Assembly: GCF_005938385.1 (NCBI RefSeq)
Contig: NZ_VCRA01000005.1
Coordinates: 124,001 to 188,000, forward strand
Length of the DNA stretch: 64,000 nucleotides
Direction: 5' to 3'
Source: Paenibacillus mesophilus
GTDB taxonomy: Bacteria > Bacillota > Bacilli > Paenibacillales > NBRC-103111
In this document: positions 18,207 through 26,530 of the stretch, in pieces
Position numbering within the stretch: position 1 is the first letter of the stretch
How the letters are laid out: every line of letters begins with the position of its first letter
Made by a program: the position numbers and the translations under genes
The notes under the pieces: generated by a model
What the model was told of the DNA's origin: nothing
The model's database searches: none
Seen by the model: only the letters and a program-made list of their open reading frames with translations

Positions 18207-18266
18207 TTGCTACACTCCCATACAATGTTTGTACTCTAGCAAATATTTATGATTTTTCATTAAACC

Positions 18267-18296
18267 AATATAGTAGTATAGACGTATGAAAGTCAA
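18267..18296 (-). promoter_or_regulatory. Sigma-A-like promoter of dacA
   Basis: Minus-strand -35 TTGACT (18291-18296) and -10 TATATT (18267-18272) with an 18-base spacer, about 60 bases upstream of the TTG start. Confidence 0.6.
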
Positions 18297-18316
18297 ATTT
18301 TTGCTTATTCGTCCAC

Positions 18317-18357
18317 AAAAAAAAAATCAAGTCCGCGATCTATCCGCAAACTTGATT
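18317..18357 (-). terminator. Terminator of the GlcG/HbpS-family gene
   Basis: Arms AATCAAGT and ACTTGATT enclose a GC-rich inner region and are followed on the minus strand by a long T-run. Confidence 0.88.
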
Positions 18358-18371
18358 CTATCTCGTTAAGG

Positions 18372-18881
18372 TTAATTATACTGGTAGTACTGATAGGCCG
18401 AGCCGATACGAGCATTCGGAGTTTGGTCATTTCCCGAAACGCGCAATTTCTCGAACGTCTGGACGGCGGCATTGGCCACCTCTATATCTTGAGCGCTTGT
18501 TCCGCCGCTAACGCCGATGCCTCCGACGATTCTCCCGTCAACCGTCAAGGGGATGCCTCCGCCCAATATGACCAGTCTCCCTTGGTTTGTCGTGTTGATC
18601 CCAAAAGTCGCCCCTCCCGGTTGTGCGGATTGGGCCAAATTCGATGTCGGCATCTTCATCGCTACGCTGGTCCATGCCTTGCTCTGGGAGATGTCGATAC
18701 CGGCGATCCGCGCATTGTCCATGCGGTGGAAGGCGACCAGATTCGCCCCTTCGTCCACGATGGCGATATCGCATGATAAACGCAGTTCTTTCGCTTTCTG
18801 TTCCGCTGCCGCAAGCAATGTTTTCGCTACGTCCAATGTCATTTGAGTCATTTTGGTCAATTCATTCACTCCCCAGGTCAT
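18372..18881 (-). CDS. GlcG/HbpS (DUF336) family protein
   Basis: About 169 residues of the GlcG/HbpS fold: LDVAKTLLAAAEQKAKEL, DIAIVDEGANLVAFHRMD, SQSKAWTSVAMKMPT and a glycine-rich GRIVGGIGVSGGTSAQDIEV near residue 125. HbpS-type members bind haem or cobalamin-related ligands and act as sensors or accessory proteins; the role here is unknown. The start is uncertain: ATG at 18881 has AGGAG four bases upstream, while a TTG 30 bases downstream follows GGGGAG and would give a more typical N-terminus. It is monocistronic, with its own terminator. Confidence 0.85.
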   Translation of the reverse strand: MTWGVNELTKMTQMTLDVAKTLLAAAEQKAKELRLSCDIAIVDEGANLVAFHRMDNARIAGIDISQSKAWTSVAMKMPTSNLAQSAQPGGATFGINTTNQGRLVILGGGIPLTVDGRIVGGIGVSGGTSAQDIEVANAAVQTFEKLRVSGNDQTPNARIGSAYQYYQYN

Positions 18882-18944
18882 GTAACTCCTGTATTGTATG
18901 GTCATCTGCCTGGACCGGGTGAACAATCGTCCGAAAAAAACATT

Positions 18945-19805
18945 TTACCGGATAAGCAAAGGCTTTACCTCCGCAATGACTAGCTCCAGCTCCTTCGCGC
19001 ATCGTTCGTACAGCTTTTTCGCCTTCTCCTCATCGGTCGACAAGCCGAACATTTCCAAATCCGCTTCACACTTTTTTAAAGTTGCGAGCAGCGAAGCTTT
19101 TTTTTGCGGTTTGGGCATTTTCAACTGATCGTCGAATACATCGACATAAAGCTGGCCGTAGGAATCGACTTGTCCGAGAAACACATTCTCAATCGCAACT
19201 CCTATTTTCTCGAGCTCCGTATTCAGCCACTGCCGGTTTAAACCTAACGTAGCGAGCGGTTCGTCCATAACCTTGCCGTCCATAATGACGATCTGCGGTT
19301 CTTGTTCCGGGCCTACTTTGATGCCGAGATGAAAGGGGGTTAAAGGCTGGTTTTCTTTCGTCAGCAAGACGTTGATGTCTCCGCTCGGTTCCATGATCGC
19401 GAATTCCACATTGGCCGCTTGGAATACGTTTTTTCTCCGCAGCTGTTCCATCAATTCGTCCGTTGTCAAACGTTCCTTCTTGAGGTTATCCTCCAATATT
19501 TTGCCGTCTTTAATCAATACCGTCGCTTTACTGTCGATAAAGTCTCTTGCCCGCTTGCTCTTCATTTGCAAAAACTCGATCCCGAGCGATACCAGAACCC
19601 AAACCGACAAAGCAACAAGCCCCAAATACCAGTTAACCTCCGAATCAAGCGAAATGTAGCCCGCCAAGCTTCCAATCGTGATTCCGGTTATGTACTCGAA
19701 TAGAGACAGCTGGGAAACCTGCCTCTTCCCGAGCAGCTTAGTCATCCCGAATAGGATGACGATAGCCATTAAGGTCCTTAGTGCAACCAATAACCAATCC
19801 GGCAT
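18945..19805 (-). CDS. DUF421 family membrane protein (YetF/YkjA-like)
   Basis: A 286-residue protein with two or three N-terminal membrane helices (residues about 5-75) and a soluble C-terminal DUF421 region with SKATVLIKDGKILEDNL, the DELMEQLRRKNVFQAANVEFAI block and EPSGDINVLL. Spore formers carry several such proteins; some (SpoVAD-associated or YetF-type) are linked to spore membranes, but their biochemical role is unknown. It has an extra C-terminal segment (residues about 215-286) rich in Lys and Leu. No operon partner is obvious. Confidence 0.85.
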   Translation of the reverse strand: MPDWLLVALRTLMAIVILFGMTKLLGKRQVSQLSLFEYITGITIGSLAGYISLDSEVNWYLGLVALSVWVLVSLGIEFLQMKSKRARDFIDSKATVLIKDGKILEDNLKKERLTTDELMEQLRRKNVFQAANVEFAIMEPSGDINVLLTKENQPLTPFHLGIKVGPEQEPQIVIMDGKVMDEPLATLGLNRQWLNTELEKIGVAIENVFLGQVDSYGQLYVDVFDDQLKMPKPQKKASLLATLKKCEADLEMFGLSTDEEKAKKLYERCAKELELVIAEVKPLLIR

Positions 19806-19862
19806 CTCGCAGCCCCCTTATTTATTCATTCGACGTGCGCGTGCACTCCAAAAATTCACCAA

Positions 19863-19911
19863 AATCCCATCTTATTATTCATCATGGGATTCATTTTCAT
19901 CCATTGAAAAT
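19863..19911. repeat. Two small inverted repeats upstream of the DUF421 gene
   Basis: AATCCCAT and ATGGGATT (19863-19870, 19884-19891) form one perfect 8-base stem; ATTTTCA and TGAAAAT follow immediately as a second. No T-run makes them convincing terminators. The remaining 19806-20060 interval shows only a weak hairpin (GCCCCTC/GAGGGGC near 20022-20041) downstream of the PdaA-like gene. Confidence 0.35.
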
Positions 19912-20060
19912 ATACGATTTCATTAGTCCTCGTACTCCAAATTCGAGAGGATATAACCATTCGATTTCCGGGCCGCAGTACATTCTGGTTAAAGGAAGCC
20001 GGCTTTTAATCTGAACGAATGCCCCCCTCATAAGAGGGGCTATTTCACGTCTTGAAACGA

Positions 20061-20879
20061 CTATAAATCGATAGGATCCAAGCTGCGGTCAGGATTGGAG
20101 ATTCGATCCAATCTCTTGAACTCATACCCTTGTTCACGGGCGTAATCGATGATTTTGCCCATTGCCTCGGCGTTGTCTTTCGATACGGAATGCAGCAGAA
20201 TGACCGCGCCGGGATGAAGCTGGCCGACTACTTTATCATACGCATATTTCCAGCCGTTCTGCCGCTTCGTATCCCAGTCGACATAGGCGATCGACCAGAA
20301 GACGTGAGTATAGCCGATTCTTCGGCTGACCGTAAGCGTCCGTTCGCTGAATATTCCTCGTGGCGGACGCACAAAGCGAACTTCCTTCTGCGGCGTCAGC
20401 GCCGTAATCTGTTCCTTGACCCGATTTAATTCTGTCGCAATCTGATCGTCGGAAATTTGGGTCATATCCGGGTGCGTCCAAGAATGGTTGCCGATGAGAT
20501 GACCTTCCTCGACCATTCGTTTTAACAAGTCCGGCTGATCTTGAATGTAATGGCCCGTCACGAAGAATACGGCCGGTACCTGCTTCTCCTTCAGAACGTC
20601 CAGCACTTTGGACGTATACCCGTTCTCATACCCGTTGTCGAACGTCAAATACAACTGTTTCTTGGTGCCGTCTCCGATGAAGATGGCTTCATGCTTTTCT
20701 AACACCGGCTTGAATCCTTCCTCATCGATCGAGGCCGGCATGCCGTTCCTGCTCTTCTTGAACCCGAAGTGAAAAGGCCGATCATCGGACGCCATTGCCG
20801 TAATAGGGCTTAAACAGGCGAGCAGCGTTAGACAAATCGCCGCTGTACGTATTCCCCTTCTTCGCATCGTAACGAACAT
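20061..20879 (-). CDS. pdaA: PdaA-type polysaccharide deacetylase (delta-lactam-biosynthetic)
   Basis: A 272-residue secreted carbohydrate esterase family 4 protein. After a signal peptide (cleavage near AMA-SDD, residue about 30) it shows the PdaA-characteristic LTFDNGYENG in place of the usual TFDDG, then HLIGNHSWTHPDM with the metal-binding His pair, RFVRPPRGIFSERT and ILLHSVS. PdaA removes the acetyl group from N-acetylmuramate on the way to muramic-delta-lactam in spore cortex. The start is uncertain: the ATG at 20879 is too close to AAGGAG, and the one at 20867 is 13 bases away. Confidence 0.92.
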   Translation of the reverse strand: MFVTMRRRGIRTAAICLTLLACLSPITAMASDDRPFHFGFKKSRNGMPASIDEEGFKPVLEKHEAIFIGDGTKKQLYLTFDNGYENGYTSKVLDVLKEKQVPAVFFVTGHYIQDQPDLLKRMVEEGHLIGNHSWTHPDMTQISDDQIATELNRVKEQITALTPQKEVRFVRPPRGIFSERTLTVSRRIGYTHVFWSIAYVDWDTKRQNGWKYAYDKVVGQLHPGAVILLHSVSKDNAEAMGKIIDYAREQGYEFKRLDRISNPDRSLDPIDL

Positions 20880-21032
20880 ACTCCTTTCTTTGTAAAGCTC
20901 GGAAAATGTAGGGTCACATCGTATTTTTTCGCAATGCTCCCCATAATAAACTTGTAATCATTTCCTCGGTTCGGGCAGCAGCGTTGTGCGAACAATGTAA
21001 CCAATGTCTCGATGAAAGAAGGGGTCGTACAT

Positions 21033-21824
21033 ATGAAGAAGAAAAAAACGTTTATCAGGATGTGCGCGGTTACCCTTATTACCCTTATTACCCTGGTTAC
21101 CCTTCAGCTGTTCATGCCCGGCAGTATGCACGCCTTGGAGCAGGATGGCCGGAAGCGGGTCAGACAAGCGGCGATCGTCATAGACGATTTTGGCAACAAT
21201 ATGGCTGGTACGGAACAAATGATGGAACTGCCCTATCAAATAACGGTTGCTATCATGCCGTTCATGCCTTCGACGAAAAAAGATGCCGAGGCGGCGCACC
21301 GCAAAGGACACGATGTGATCGTGCATCTTCCGATGGAACCGCTCAAGAGCCATAAAAGCTGGATGGGACCGGGCGCGATAACTTGCGATTTGCCGGACGA
21401 GGAAATACGCCGGCGTGTACATGCGGCGATCGACGATGTTCCTCATGCGATCGGGATCAACAACCATATGGGCTCCAAAGCGACAATCGACGAACGGGTC
21501 ATGCTCGTTATCCTGGAAGTTTGCCGCGAACGAGGTCTGTTCTTTTTGGACAGCCATACGAACTACAGGAGCATCGTCTCGAAAATGGCCAAAAAAGTCG
21601 GGGTCCCCTGCATTGAAAACCATATTTTTTTGGATGACGTCAAAACGAAGATGCATGTGTGGAACCAGATCAAGGAGCTGCAGAAGCATCTGAACGAGCA
21701 TGATGCTTGCGTGGCGATCGGTCATGTGGGGGGCGGCGGCAAAGTTACCGCCGAAGTGCTGCAACAATTGCCCGCCTCCATGGATGGAGTAGGACTCGTC
21801 GGTATTTCGAAGCTTGTCCGCTAA
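21033..21824 (+). CDS. Divergent polysaccharide deacetylase (YibQ/DUF610 family)
   Basis: About 263 residues with a signal peptide (residues about 1-32), so likely exported. The family signature is clear: AIVIDDFGNN near residue 49, VAIMPFMPSTKKDAEAAHRKG, DVIVHLPMEP, GINNHMGSKAT, FFLDSHTN and a C-terminal VAIGHVGGGGK. These match the divergent polysaccharide deacetylase fold with its metal-binding Asp and His residues. The substrate is not established for the family. I chose the ATG at 21033, eight bases after GGGG. It is transcribed divergently from the PdaA-like gene. Confidence 0.88.
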   Translation: MKKKKTFIRMCAVTLITLITLVTLQLFMPGSMHALEQDGRKRVRQAAIVIDDFGNNMAGTEQMMELPYQITVAIMPFMPSTKKDAEAAHRKGHDVIVHLPMEPLKSHKSWMGPGAITCDLPDEEIRRRVHAAIDDVPHAIGINNHMGSKATIDERVMLVILEVCRERGLFFLDSHTNYRSIVSKMAKKVGVPCIENHIFLDDVKTKMHVWNQIKELQKHLNEHDACVAIGHVGGGGKVTAEVLQQLPASMDGVGLVGISKLVR

Positions 21825-21844
21825 GACACCCAGTTATATAATAA

Positions 21845-21876
21845 GAACCTGCCGGCCGGCAGGTTCCTTTGTTTTT
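21845..21876 (+). terminator. Terminator of the YibQ-like gene
   Basis: Arms GAACCTGCC and GGCAGGTTC around GGCC, followed by a T-rich tract; it probably also serves the convergent pentapeptide-repeat gene weakly. Confidence 0.9.
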
Positions 21877-21883
21877 AGAATGA

Positions 21884-22336
21884 TTATTGCTTTTCTTGAA
21901 CGCTCTTGATCAACTCATCAATTCTTATGCCGTTTATTGTCAAGCCTTCAATATTGCATTCTGTGAGCTCCACATTGGCAAGATTGCAGTTCATGATCTT
22001 ACTGCCCGGAATATACAAATTTTCCATTACGATCGGCTTCTCCCGCGCACCCGCATTCCGGAAAGACATCCCGCTGATGTTGACCCCGTCTATGGACAAA
22101 TGGCTCAAGTTCGCGTTGCTGATGCTGCCGTTCACCATATTCATATCGTGGAAATAACAATGTTTTAAATCCGCGTATGTAACTCGAACATGAGGAAGCG
22201 AGATGTCATGGAAAACCACTTTCTCGGCGCGGCAATCGTTGAATTCGGAGTTGGATATATCCGAGTTTTTTACGACAAGCTTCTGTTTCGGCTCTCTTTT
22301 GTCGATAATTTCCGTTACTTGGACGAGTTGCTCCAT
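21884..22336 (-). CDS. Pentapeptide-repeat-like protein
   Basis: A 150-residue protein whose sequence falls into five-residue steps of the A(D/N)LxX kind: NSDISNSEFNDCRAEKVVF, ADLKHCYFHDMNMVNGSISN, ANLSHLSIDGVNISGMSF, then CNLANVELTECNIEGLTING. This predicts a right-handed quadrilateral beta-helix. There is no signal peptide, so it is cytosolic. The molecular role is unknown; DNA-mimic gyrase protection is known for some larger relatives but nothing here supports it specifically. Transcribed alone. Confidence 0.78.
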   Translation of the reverse strand: MEQLVQVTEIIDKREPKQKLVVKNSDISNSEFNDCRAEKVVFHDISLPHVRVTYADLKHCYFHDMNMVNGSISNANLSHLSIDGVNISGMSFRNAGAREKPIVMENLYIPGSKIMNCNLANVELTECNIEGLTINGIRIDELIKSVQEKQ

Positions 22337-22483
22337 GCTTGGACTCCTGCCTTTACTGTAGTTTGGTCGTTCACCTGCAATAGGGTAATCGTGCTTGATA
22401 TTGCCGCCCCTATCTTTTAGATGCCATTAGTGAGTACGATTTGACCAATTATTTTGATATAATTCAGCAGTGAGGTGAAAAAC

Positions 22484-22795
22484 ATGAATACGAAAGTGGA
22501 ACAAGCATTGAATACCGTTCTGGGCAACTGGAAGTCCATGTCGGGAGCGGAAGGCGACGAAGCCGAATCGACGGCGAATACGTTCGAAGCTACTTTCTAC
22601 CAATTTATCGATGCCGTACGCGATTGGATTAACGGAATGGAAAAACGGCCGCAAAATATGGAGGAACTGATGGAGCTTTCGCTCGTCCAACATATTCTCG
22701 ACCGTCTTCCTCTGCCGCTGCATCTGAACTTTGAGACCGAGGCCGAACTCATCCTCGATGATAAGATCCGGATCGATGAAGATAAATACGATTAG
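22484..22795 (+). CDS. Small conserved-looking acidic protein of unknown function
   Basis: About 103 residues, acidic (many Glu/Asp), predicted mostly helical with no signal peptide or membrane span. I do not recognise a domain. A good GAGGTGA ribosome site lies five bases before the ATG at 22484, and TATAAT at 22458-22463 is a candidate -10. The coding character is supported by the ribosome site, the length and the lack of a competing frame. It converges with the membrane-protein gene that ends 15 bases downstream. Confidence 0.65.
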   Translation: MNTKVEQALNTVLGNWKSMSGAEGDEAESTANTFEATFYQFIDAVRDWINGMEKRPQNMEELMELSLVQHILDRLPLPLHLNFETEAELILDDKIRIDEDKYD

Positions 22796-22810
22796 CTTCC
22801 CGGCTGTTCC

Positions 22811-23311
22811 TTACACTTCCTTCTTCCTCCCGACCATCATCACGGCACCCGCGAGCAAAATCACAATGGCTATGATCGGCTGACCGGCCAGGCGGTTCAG
22901 GAAGGCGCCTGCCGAGAATACGATAAAGAACAGCAAGGAAAGGACGATCAAAATATTGATCGGAATAAGCAGCCATTTGTTCCTGCTGCCGAACCAATAA
23001 AACTCAAGCAGACCGATAGCGGGCGCCATAATGAATCCCGGCCACATGTAAGACCAGCTGTCGAACAGCATCGCGATCTGGCAGACGATCCCCGCCGTAA
23101 AGATAATCCCTCCGGGGATTAACAGTCCGATTCCTTTGCGGCCGACCATGTAGAAGCATAGCCAATGGAAAAACAACCCGAGCGGAATCACGAATAAACT
23201 GGGCCAAAAGTAAACGAATAGGGTTCCCGAATCGAATGTCTGCCCGCGGTTCAGGAACAAAAATGCTCCCAAAAACATGAGAACCGCTCCCACGATCATC
23301 CTGATTTTCAT
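22811..23311 (-). CDS. Multi-span membrane protein of unknown function
   Basis: A 166-residue, highly hydrophobic protein with about six spans (near residues 5-20, 30-50, 60-82, 88-104, 112-135 and 140-158) and a short basic C-terminus GRKKEV. It resembles LiaI/LiaF-type or DUF5668-like small membrane proteins in size and span density, but I cannot assign a family with confidence. Ribosome site GGAGAGG lies four bases before the ATG. It has no obvious operon partner. Confidence 0.7.
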   Translation of the reverse strand: MKIRMIVGAVLMFLGAFLFLNRGQTFDSGTLFVYFWPSLFVIPLGLFFHWLCFYMVGRKGIGLLIPGGIIFTAGIVCQIAMLFDSWSYMWPGFIMAPAIGLLEFYWFGSRNKWLLIPINILIVLSLLFFIVFSAGAFLNRLAGQPIIAIVILLAGAVMMVGRKKEV

Positions 23312-23414
23312 ATAACCTCTCCTTCATCGGTGTTCACTCCTTCCATATTACCATATGTTTGAAGCTGCAGTCCTCCTGCTTCGGAGTTAGCTTGAGCTGG
23401 ACCAAAGTCCAGTC

Positions 23415-24212
23415 TTACAAATACAGGACGACAAAAAACAAAACGGCCAAAGCAAACCGGTAATAAGCGAACCAAGACAGTCTCAGCCGCTTGATCAAGT
23501 TCAGGAAAGCAACGATTGCGATCTTAGCGACTACGAAGGCGGATAGTAATCCGGCCAGGAACAAAGGAATGTCATCCGTCGTCAGAAATTCCCTGCTCTT
23601 GTATAGATCATAGGCCGACGCCGCGAACATGACGGGAACCGAAATAAGGAACGTAAATTCCGCAGCCGCCTTCTGACTTGTCCCGAGCAGCATGCCCCCC
23701 GAGATCGTCGAGCCGGACCTGGAGAAGCCGGGCCAAATCGCCAAGCATTGAAACAGCCCGATTCCGAATGCCTGCTTGTATGTAATGTCGTCCATCGTCT
23801 GCGCTTTCACGTCTCTGCGGAACCGGTCGGCCGCGATCATCAGAATCCCCCCGGCCACAAGGCCGATTAAGACAGGCGTCGGACCGAACAGGTGCTTCTT
23901 CATATATCCGTATATGGTAAACCCGGCTATTACGAAAGGGATCATCGCAACGAATATATGGACGATATTGATTCCCGGCCGTTTGAGCGCAGCCGGAGAT
24001 ATTTTCAATAACCCCCAAAACCGTTTCCAATACAGGACGAGTACGGCGAGTATGGCGCCTAATTGAATAACAACTTTAAATGTCGAGGCCAGTTCCCCTT
24101 CGAAGTTCAATAAATGCCCGGTTAAAATCATGTGCCCCGTAGACGATACGGGCAGAAATTCGGTTAAGCCTTCCACGATTCCCATGATGATAGCAATTAC
24201 GATCAGATCCAA
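23415..24212 (-). CDS. uppP: Undecaprenyl-diphosphatase
   Basis: A 265-residue polytopic membrane enzyme that dephosphorylates undecaprenyl diphosphate to recycle the lipid carrier for peptidoglycan synthesis; overproduction of this family gives bacitracin resistance. It shows [18 protein letters not shown] near residue 11 and [14 protein letters not shown] near residue 157, the two catalytic BacA motifs, with about eight spans. I chose the TTG at 24212, with GGAGGG six bases upstream, which gives the normal family N-terminus; upstream ATGs would add about 21 unusual residues. Confidence 0.94.
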   Translation of the reverse strand: MDLIVIAIIMGIVEGLTEFLPVSSTGHMILTGHLLNFEGELASTFKVVIQLGAILAVLVLYWKRFWGLLKISPAALKRPGINIVHIFVAMIPFVIAGFTIYGYMKKHLFGPTPVLIGLVAGGILMIAADRFRRDVKAQTMDDITYKQAFGIGLFQCLAIWPGFSRSGSTISGGMLLGTSQKAAAEFTFLISVPVMFAASAYDLYKSREFLTTDDIPLFLAGLLSAFVVAKIAIVAFLNLIKRLRLSWFAYYRFALAVLFFVVLYL

Positions 24213-24305
24213 AACATTCCCTCCGCTGTTCATATTCGTTACATAACTATAACCCGCCGGAGGATGCGGAACCATGGATTAGCATTACAATTGGGCGTGA
24301 TGAAC

Positions 24306-24321
24306 CTTACAATATTGTAAG
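24306..24321. promoter_or_regulatory. Perfect 16-bp palindrome upstream of uppP
   Basis: CTTACAAT followed by ATTGTAAG is a perfect palindrome about 95 bases upstream of the uppP start. A related half, ATTACAAT, lies at 24284-24291. It looks like a dimeric repressor or activator site; the regulator is unknown. Confidence 0.5.
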
Positions 24322-24343
24322 CACGGGCTAGTATTTTACAAAA

Positions 24344-24366
24344 CAAAAAAGCCGCGATGTACGCGG
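24344..24366 (-). terminator. Terminator of the hisA-like gene
   Basis: Arms CCGCG and CGCGG around a five-base loop with a minus-strand T-run, immediately after the stop codon. Confidence 0.82.
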
Positions 24367-24383
24367 ACTTTTAAGGAAGCTAT

Positions 24384-25139
24384 TTAACTTTTCCAATTGA
24401 CCACATCGCGATAAGCAATCGATCCTCCGAAAATATCGAGAGCGCTGCCGATCGTCAAATCGATCTTGCCGCTGCCCAGTTCATGGACGAGCCGCATATC
24501 GGATAATTGCGACACTCCGCCGGCATACGTAGTCGGGATCGTGACCCAGTCTCCTAGCTTCTTCACGAGATTCGTTTCGATCCCCCGGCACATTCCTTCC
24601 ACATCCACCGCATGAATCAAAAATTCGGCGCAAAACGTGGACAAATGGTCGAGGTTTTCCTTCGTAATCTCAAACGTCGTAAATTTCTGCCAACGATCCG
24701 TGACGACGTAGTACGTATCGCCTTGCCTGCGGCAGCTCAAATCCAAGACGAGCTTGTCTTTACCGATTTTATTTACAAGTGCGTTAAGCCGTTCGAAGTC
24801 GATATGTCCGTTCTTAAATACATAGGATGTCACGATGACATGACTGGCACCGGCTTCCAAATACGATTCGGCGTTGTCCGCATGAATTCCTCCGCCCAGC
24901 TGCAAGCCGCCCGGGTAGGCGCGCAATGCCGCAATGGCCGCTTCTTCATTGCCTGGACCGAGCATGATTACGTGTCCTCCGACCAGTCCATCCTCGGCAT
25001 ACATACGGGCAAAGTCGGCCGACGACAGTTCCGATTCGAAATTGGTGACCAAGTCGTCCGTACGTCCGTCATGCAAGCTGGAGCCGACGATCTGTTTCAC
25101 CTTACCGTCATGAAGATCAATACAAGGTCTAAACTTCAT
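24384..25139 (-). CDS. hisA: Eukaryotic-type ProFAR isomerase (HisA/His6-like)
   Basis: About 251 residues. The opening FRPCIDLHDGKVKQIVG and the blocks HVIMLGPGNEEAA, LQLGGGIHADNAE, KLVLDLSCRRQGD, FLIHAVDVEGMC and LTIGSALDIFGG follow yeast HIS6 rather than the usual bacterial HisA, as I recall those sequences. The enzyme isomerises ProFAR to PRFAR in histidine synthesis on a TIM barrel; the phosphate-binding GGG and DVEG loops are present. It stands alone, with no other his gene nearby. I chose the ATG at 25139, nine bases after GAGAGG. Confidence 0.88.
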   Translation of the reverse strand: MKFRPCIDLHDGKVKQIVGSSLHDGRTDDLVTNFESELSSADFARMYAEDGLVGGHVIMLGPGNEEAAIAALRAYPGGLQLGGGIHADNAESYLEAGASHVIVTSYVFKNGHIDFERLNALVNKIGKDKLVLDLSCRRQGDTYYVVTDRWQKFTTFEITKENLDHLSTFCAEFLIHAVDVEGMCRGIETNLVKKLGDWVTIPTTYAGGVSQLSDMRLVHELGSGKIDLTIGSALDIFGGSIAYRDVVNWKS

Positions 25140-25224
25140 TCTGTACATCCTCTCGCAATAACCATTTTCGTTAGTAGAGTCTACGACTATGAGTATACCA
25201 CCCCAACCTGTCCGATTGAAATGG

Positions 25225-25575
25225 CTACCAAACTTCCTCGTCCCACTCGACCACTTCGCCTACGAACTTCATCTCCACATCTTTGCCCCCGCTGTCCCAT
25301 GGACGGCACGAACAATCGCCGCACTCGAACCGGGCATCCGGATCGTCTCCGAATATTTCCATCTCGCATTCCGGGCATATCCATTTATATCTTACCGTCC
25401 GCTTCTTGTTCGCACCATTTAATCTTTGATAATGCTTCAACATTTCTTCGTACGCCTCGTAACGCCCGCTTGCTCTGACATGGGCAAGCTTCAGACCGTC
25501 AAAGCAAGCCTCCATCTCCGCCTTTAAGTCGACGAGGCGCCGCTGCATAAACTCAAGAAACCGGTCTTTCTCCAA
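25225..25575 (-). CDS. Small zinc-ribbon-like protein, function unknown
   Basis: A 116-residue protein with an N-terminal helical half (residues about 1-60) and a C-terminal four-cysteine cluster, CPECEMEIF then CGDCSC, which looks like a rubredoxin or zinc-ribbon knuckle pair. The very acidic tail ends EVVEWDEEVW. The start is TTG with GGGGAGG six bases upstream. No domain name can be given with confidence. It lies upstream of hisA in the same direction, with an 85-base gap. Confidence 0.7.
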   Translation of the reverse strand: MEKDRFLEFMQRRLVDLKAEMEACFDGLKLAHVRASGRYEAYEEMLKHYQRLNGANKKRTVRYKWICPECEMEIFGDDPDARFECGDCSCRPWDSGGKDVEMKFVGEVVEWDEEVW

Positions 25576-25632
25576 CCTGATCCTCCCCTTTTCCGGATTT
25601 GAGTAGAACCTTTCCCTTTTCCAAATGATAAC

Positions 25633-25660
25633 ACAAAAAGCCCGGAGATTATCTCCGGAC
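25633..25660 (-). terminator. Terminator of trxA
   Basis: Arms CCGGAGAT and ATCTCCGG, followed on the minus strand by GCTTTTTG, 40 bases past the trxA stop. Confidence 0.88.
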
Positions 25661-25699
25661 TTCCAGTTATTTTGAACGATCCAGTTCCTTTTAACTTCG

Positions 25700-26017
25700 T
25701 TATTGCAAATGCTGCCTTACTGCCGATTCCAGCTCCGACAGCGGACGTACGCCGACATAAGTCGCAACGTCTACGCCGTCCTTGAACAGTTTTAAAGTCG
25801 GAATGCTCATAATTCCGTATTGGCCGGCGGATTCCGGATTGTCATCCACATTGACCTTGGCAATCGTTACGGCATCTCCGACTTTCCCGCTAAGCTCTTC
25901 CAGAATAGGCGCAATCATTTTGCATGGACCGCACCATGGCGCCCAGAAGTCGACAAGCACCAAGCCTTCTTTGATCGTTTCTTGAAAGATCGCATCCGAT
26001 GTGTTAATAATCGCCAT
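25700..26017 (-). CDS. trxA: Thioredoxin
   Basis: A 105-residue cytosolic disulfide reductase with the redox motif WCGPC near residue 29, VDFWAPWC before it, the cis-proline SIPTL near residue 74 and the usual hydrophobic KLFKDG strand. Length and motif order are exactly those of bacterial TrxA. Ribosome site AAGGAGAGG precedes the ATG. It has its own terminator and is likely monocistronic. Confidence 0.96.
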   Translation of the reverse strand: MAIINTSDAIFQETIKEGLVLVDFWAPWCGPCKMIAPILEELSGKVGDAVTIAKVNVDDNPESAGQYGIMSIPTLKLFKDGVDVATYVGVRPLSELESAVRQHLQ

Positions 26018-26068
26018 TGTAATCCTCTCCTTATTCTATAAGTCGTTCGTAATCTATATTTGATTCCC

Positions 26069-26461
26069 TCAAACGTCCATCGGATCGTTTGGAACCAATC
26101 CGATCAGTCTTGAGCGCGTATGATAGGGACCTGATTGTATAGCGGCCGAACCGGTTGTCGAAGAGGAAATGGCGGCAAGCTTGGAGCTGAGCTCTTCAAA
26201 CCATTGCTGATCGTGGGTTTGCAGCGAGAGCTCGATCAAGCTGTTTAATTCATCCTTGGTCGACGGAATGGATTCGGGCAGCTTCTTTACTTTGGACAGC
26301 GTCGTTTCCACAGACGTTCCAACCGTATGCTCCCGGTCGCATTGTGTTACATAGGCTTTCAAGACGCCGCCGGCGTTAATCGATTCGACGAATCCGATAA
26401 ATTTCTCGTCCTTCTGGGATGTTCCGCTAATCCAATCGCCTATTTTCACCATCGTATTCAT
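26069..26461 (-). CDS. IDEAL-domain-like small protein
   Basis: A 130-residue cytosolic protein. The N-terminal half (KIGDWISGTSQKDEKFIGFV) looks like a small beta-barrel domain. Residues about 70-95 (DELNSLIELSLQTHDQQWF) resemble the short IDEAL helix seen in Bacillales proteins of unknown function. The C-terminal tail is low in complexity (SSSTTGSAA). AAGGAGG lies about ten bases before the ATG. Assignment is by recognition only and moderately sure. Confidence 0.65.
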   Translation of the reverse strand: MNTMVKIGDWISGTSQKDEKFIGFVESINAGGVLKAYVTQCDREHTVGTSVETTLSKVKKLPESIPSTKDELNSLIELSLQTHDQQWFEELSSKLAAISSSTTGSAAIQSGPYHTRSRLIGLVPNDPMDV

Positions 26462-26530
26462 ACCCGTTCACCCTCCTTTTTAGGAAAAACCCTTCTGTCA
26501 CAAATCTAGTAACAGATTGATCATAGGAAA

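Noticed and set aside
20022..20041. GC-rich hairpin after the PdaA-like gene
   Set aside because: The stem is good but no clear T-tract follows on either strand; it is mentioned only as weak.
23397..23412. CTGGAC/GTCCAG hairpin after uppP
   Set aside because: There is no T-run on the minus strand, so I could not support a terminator.
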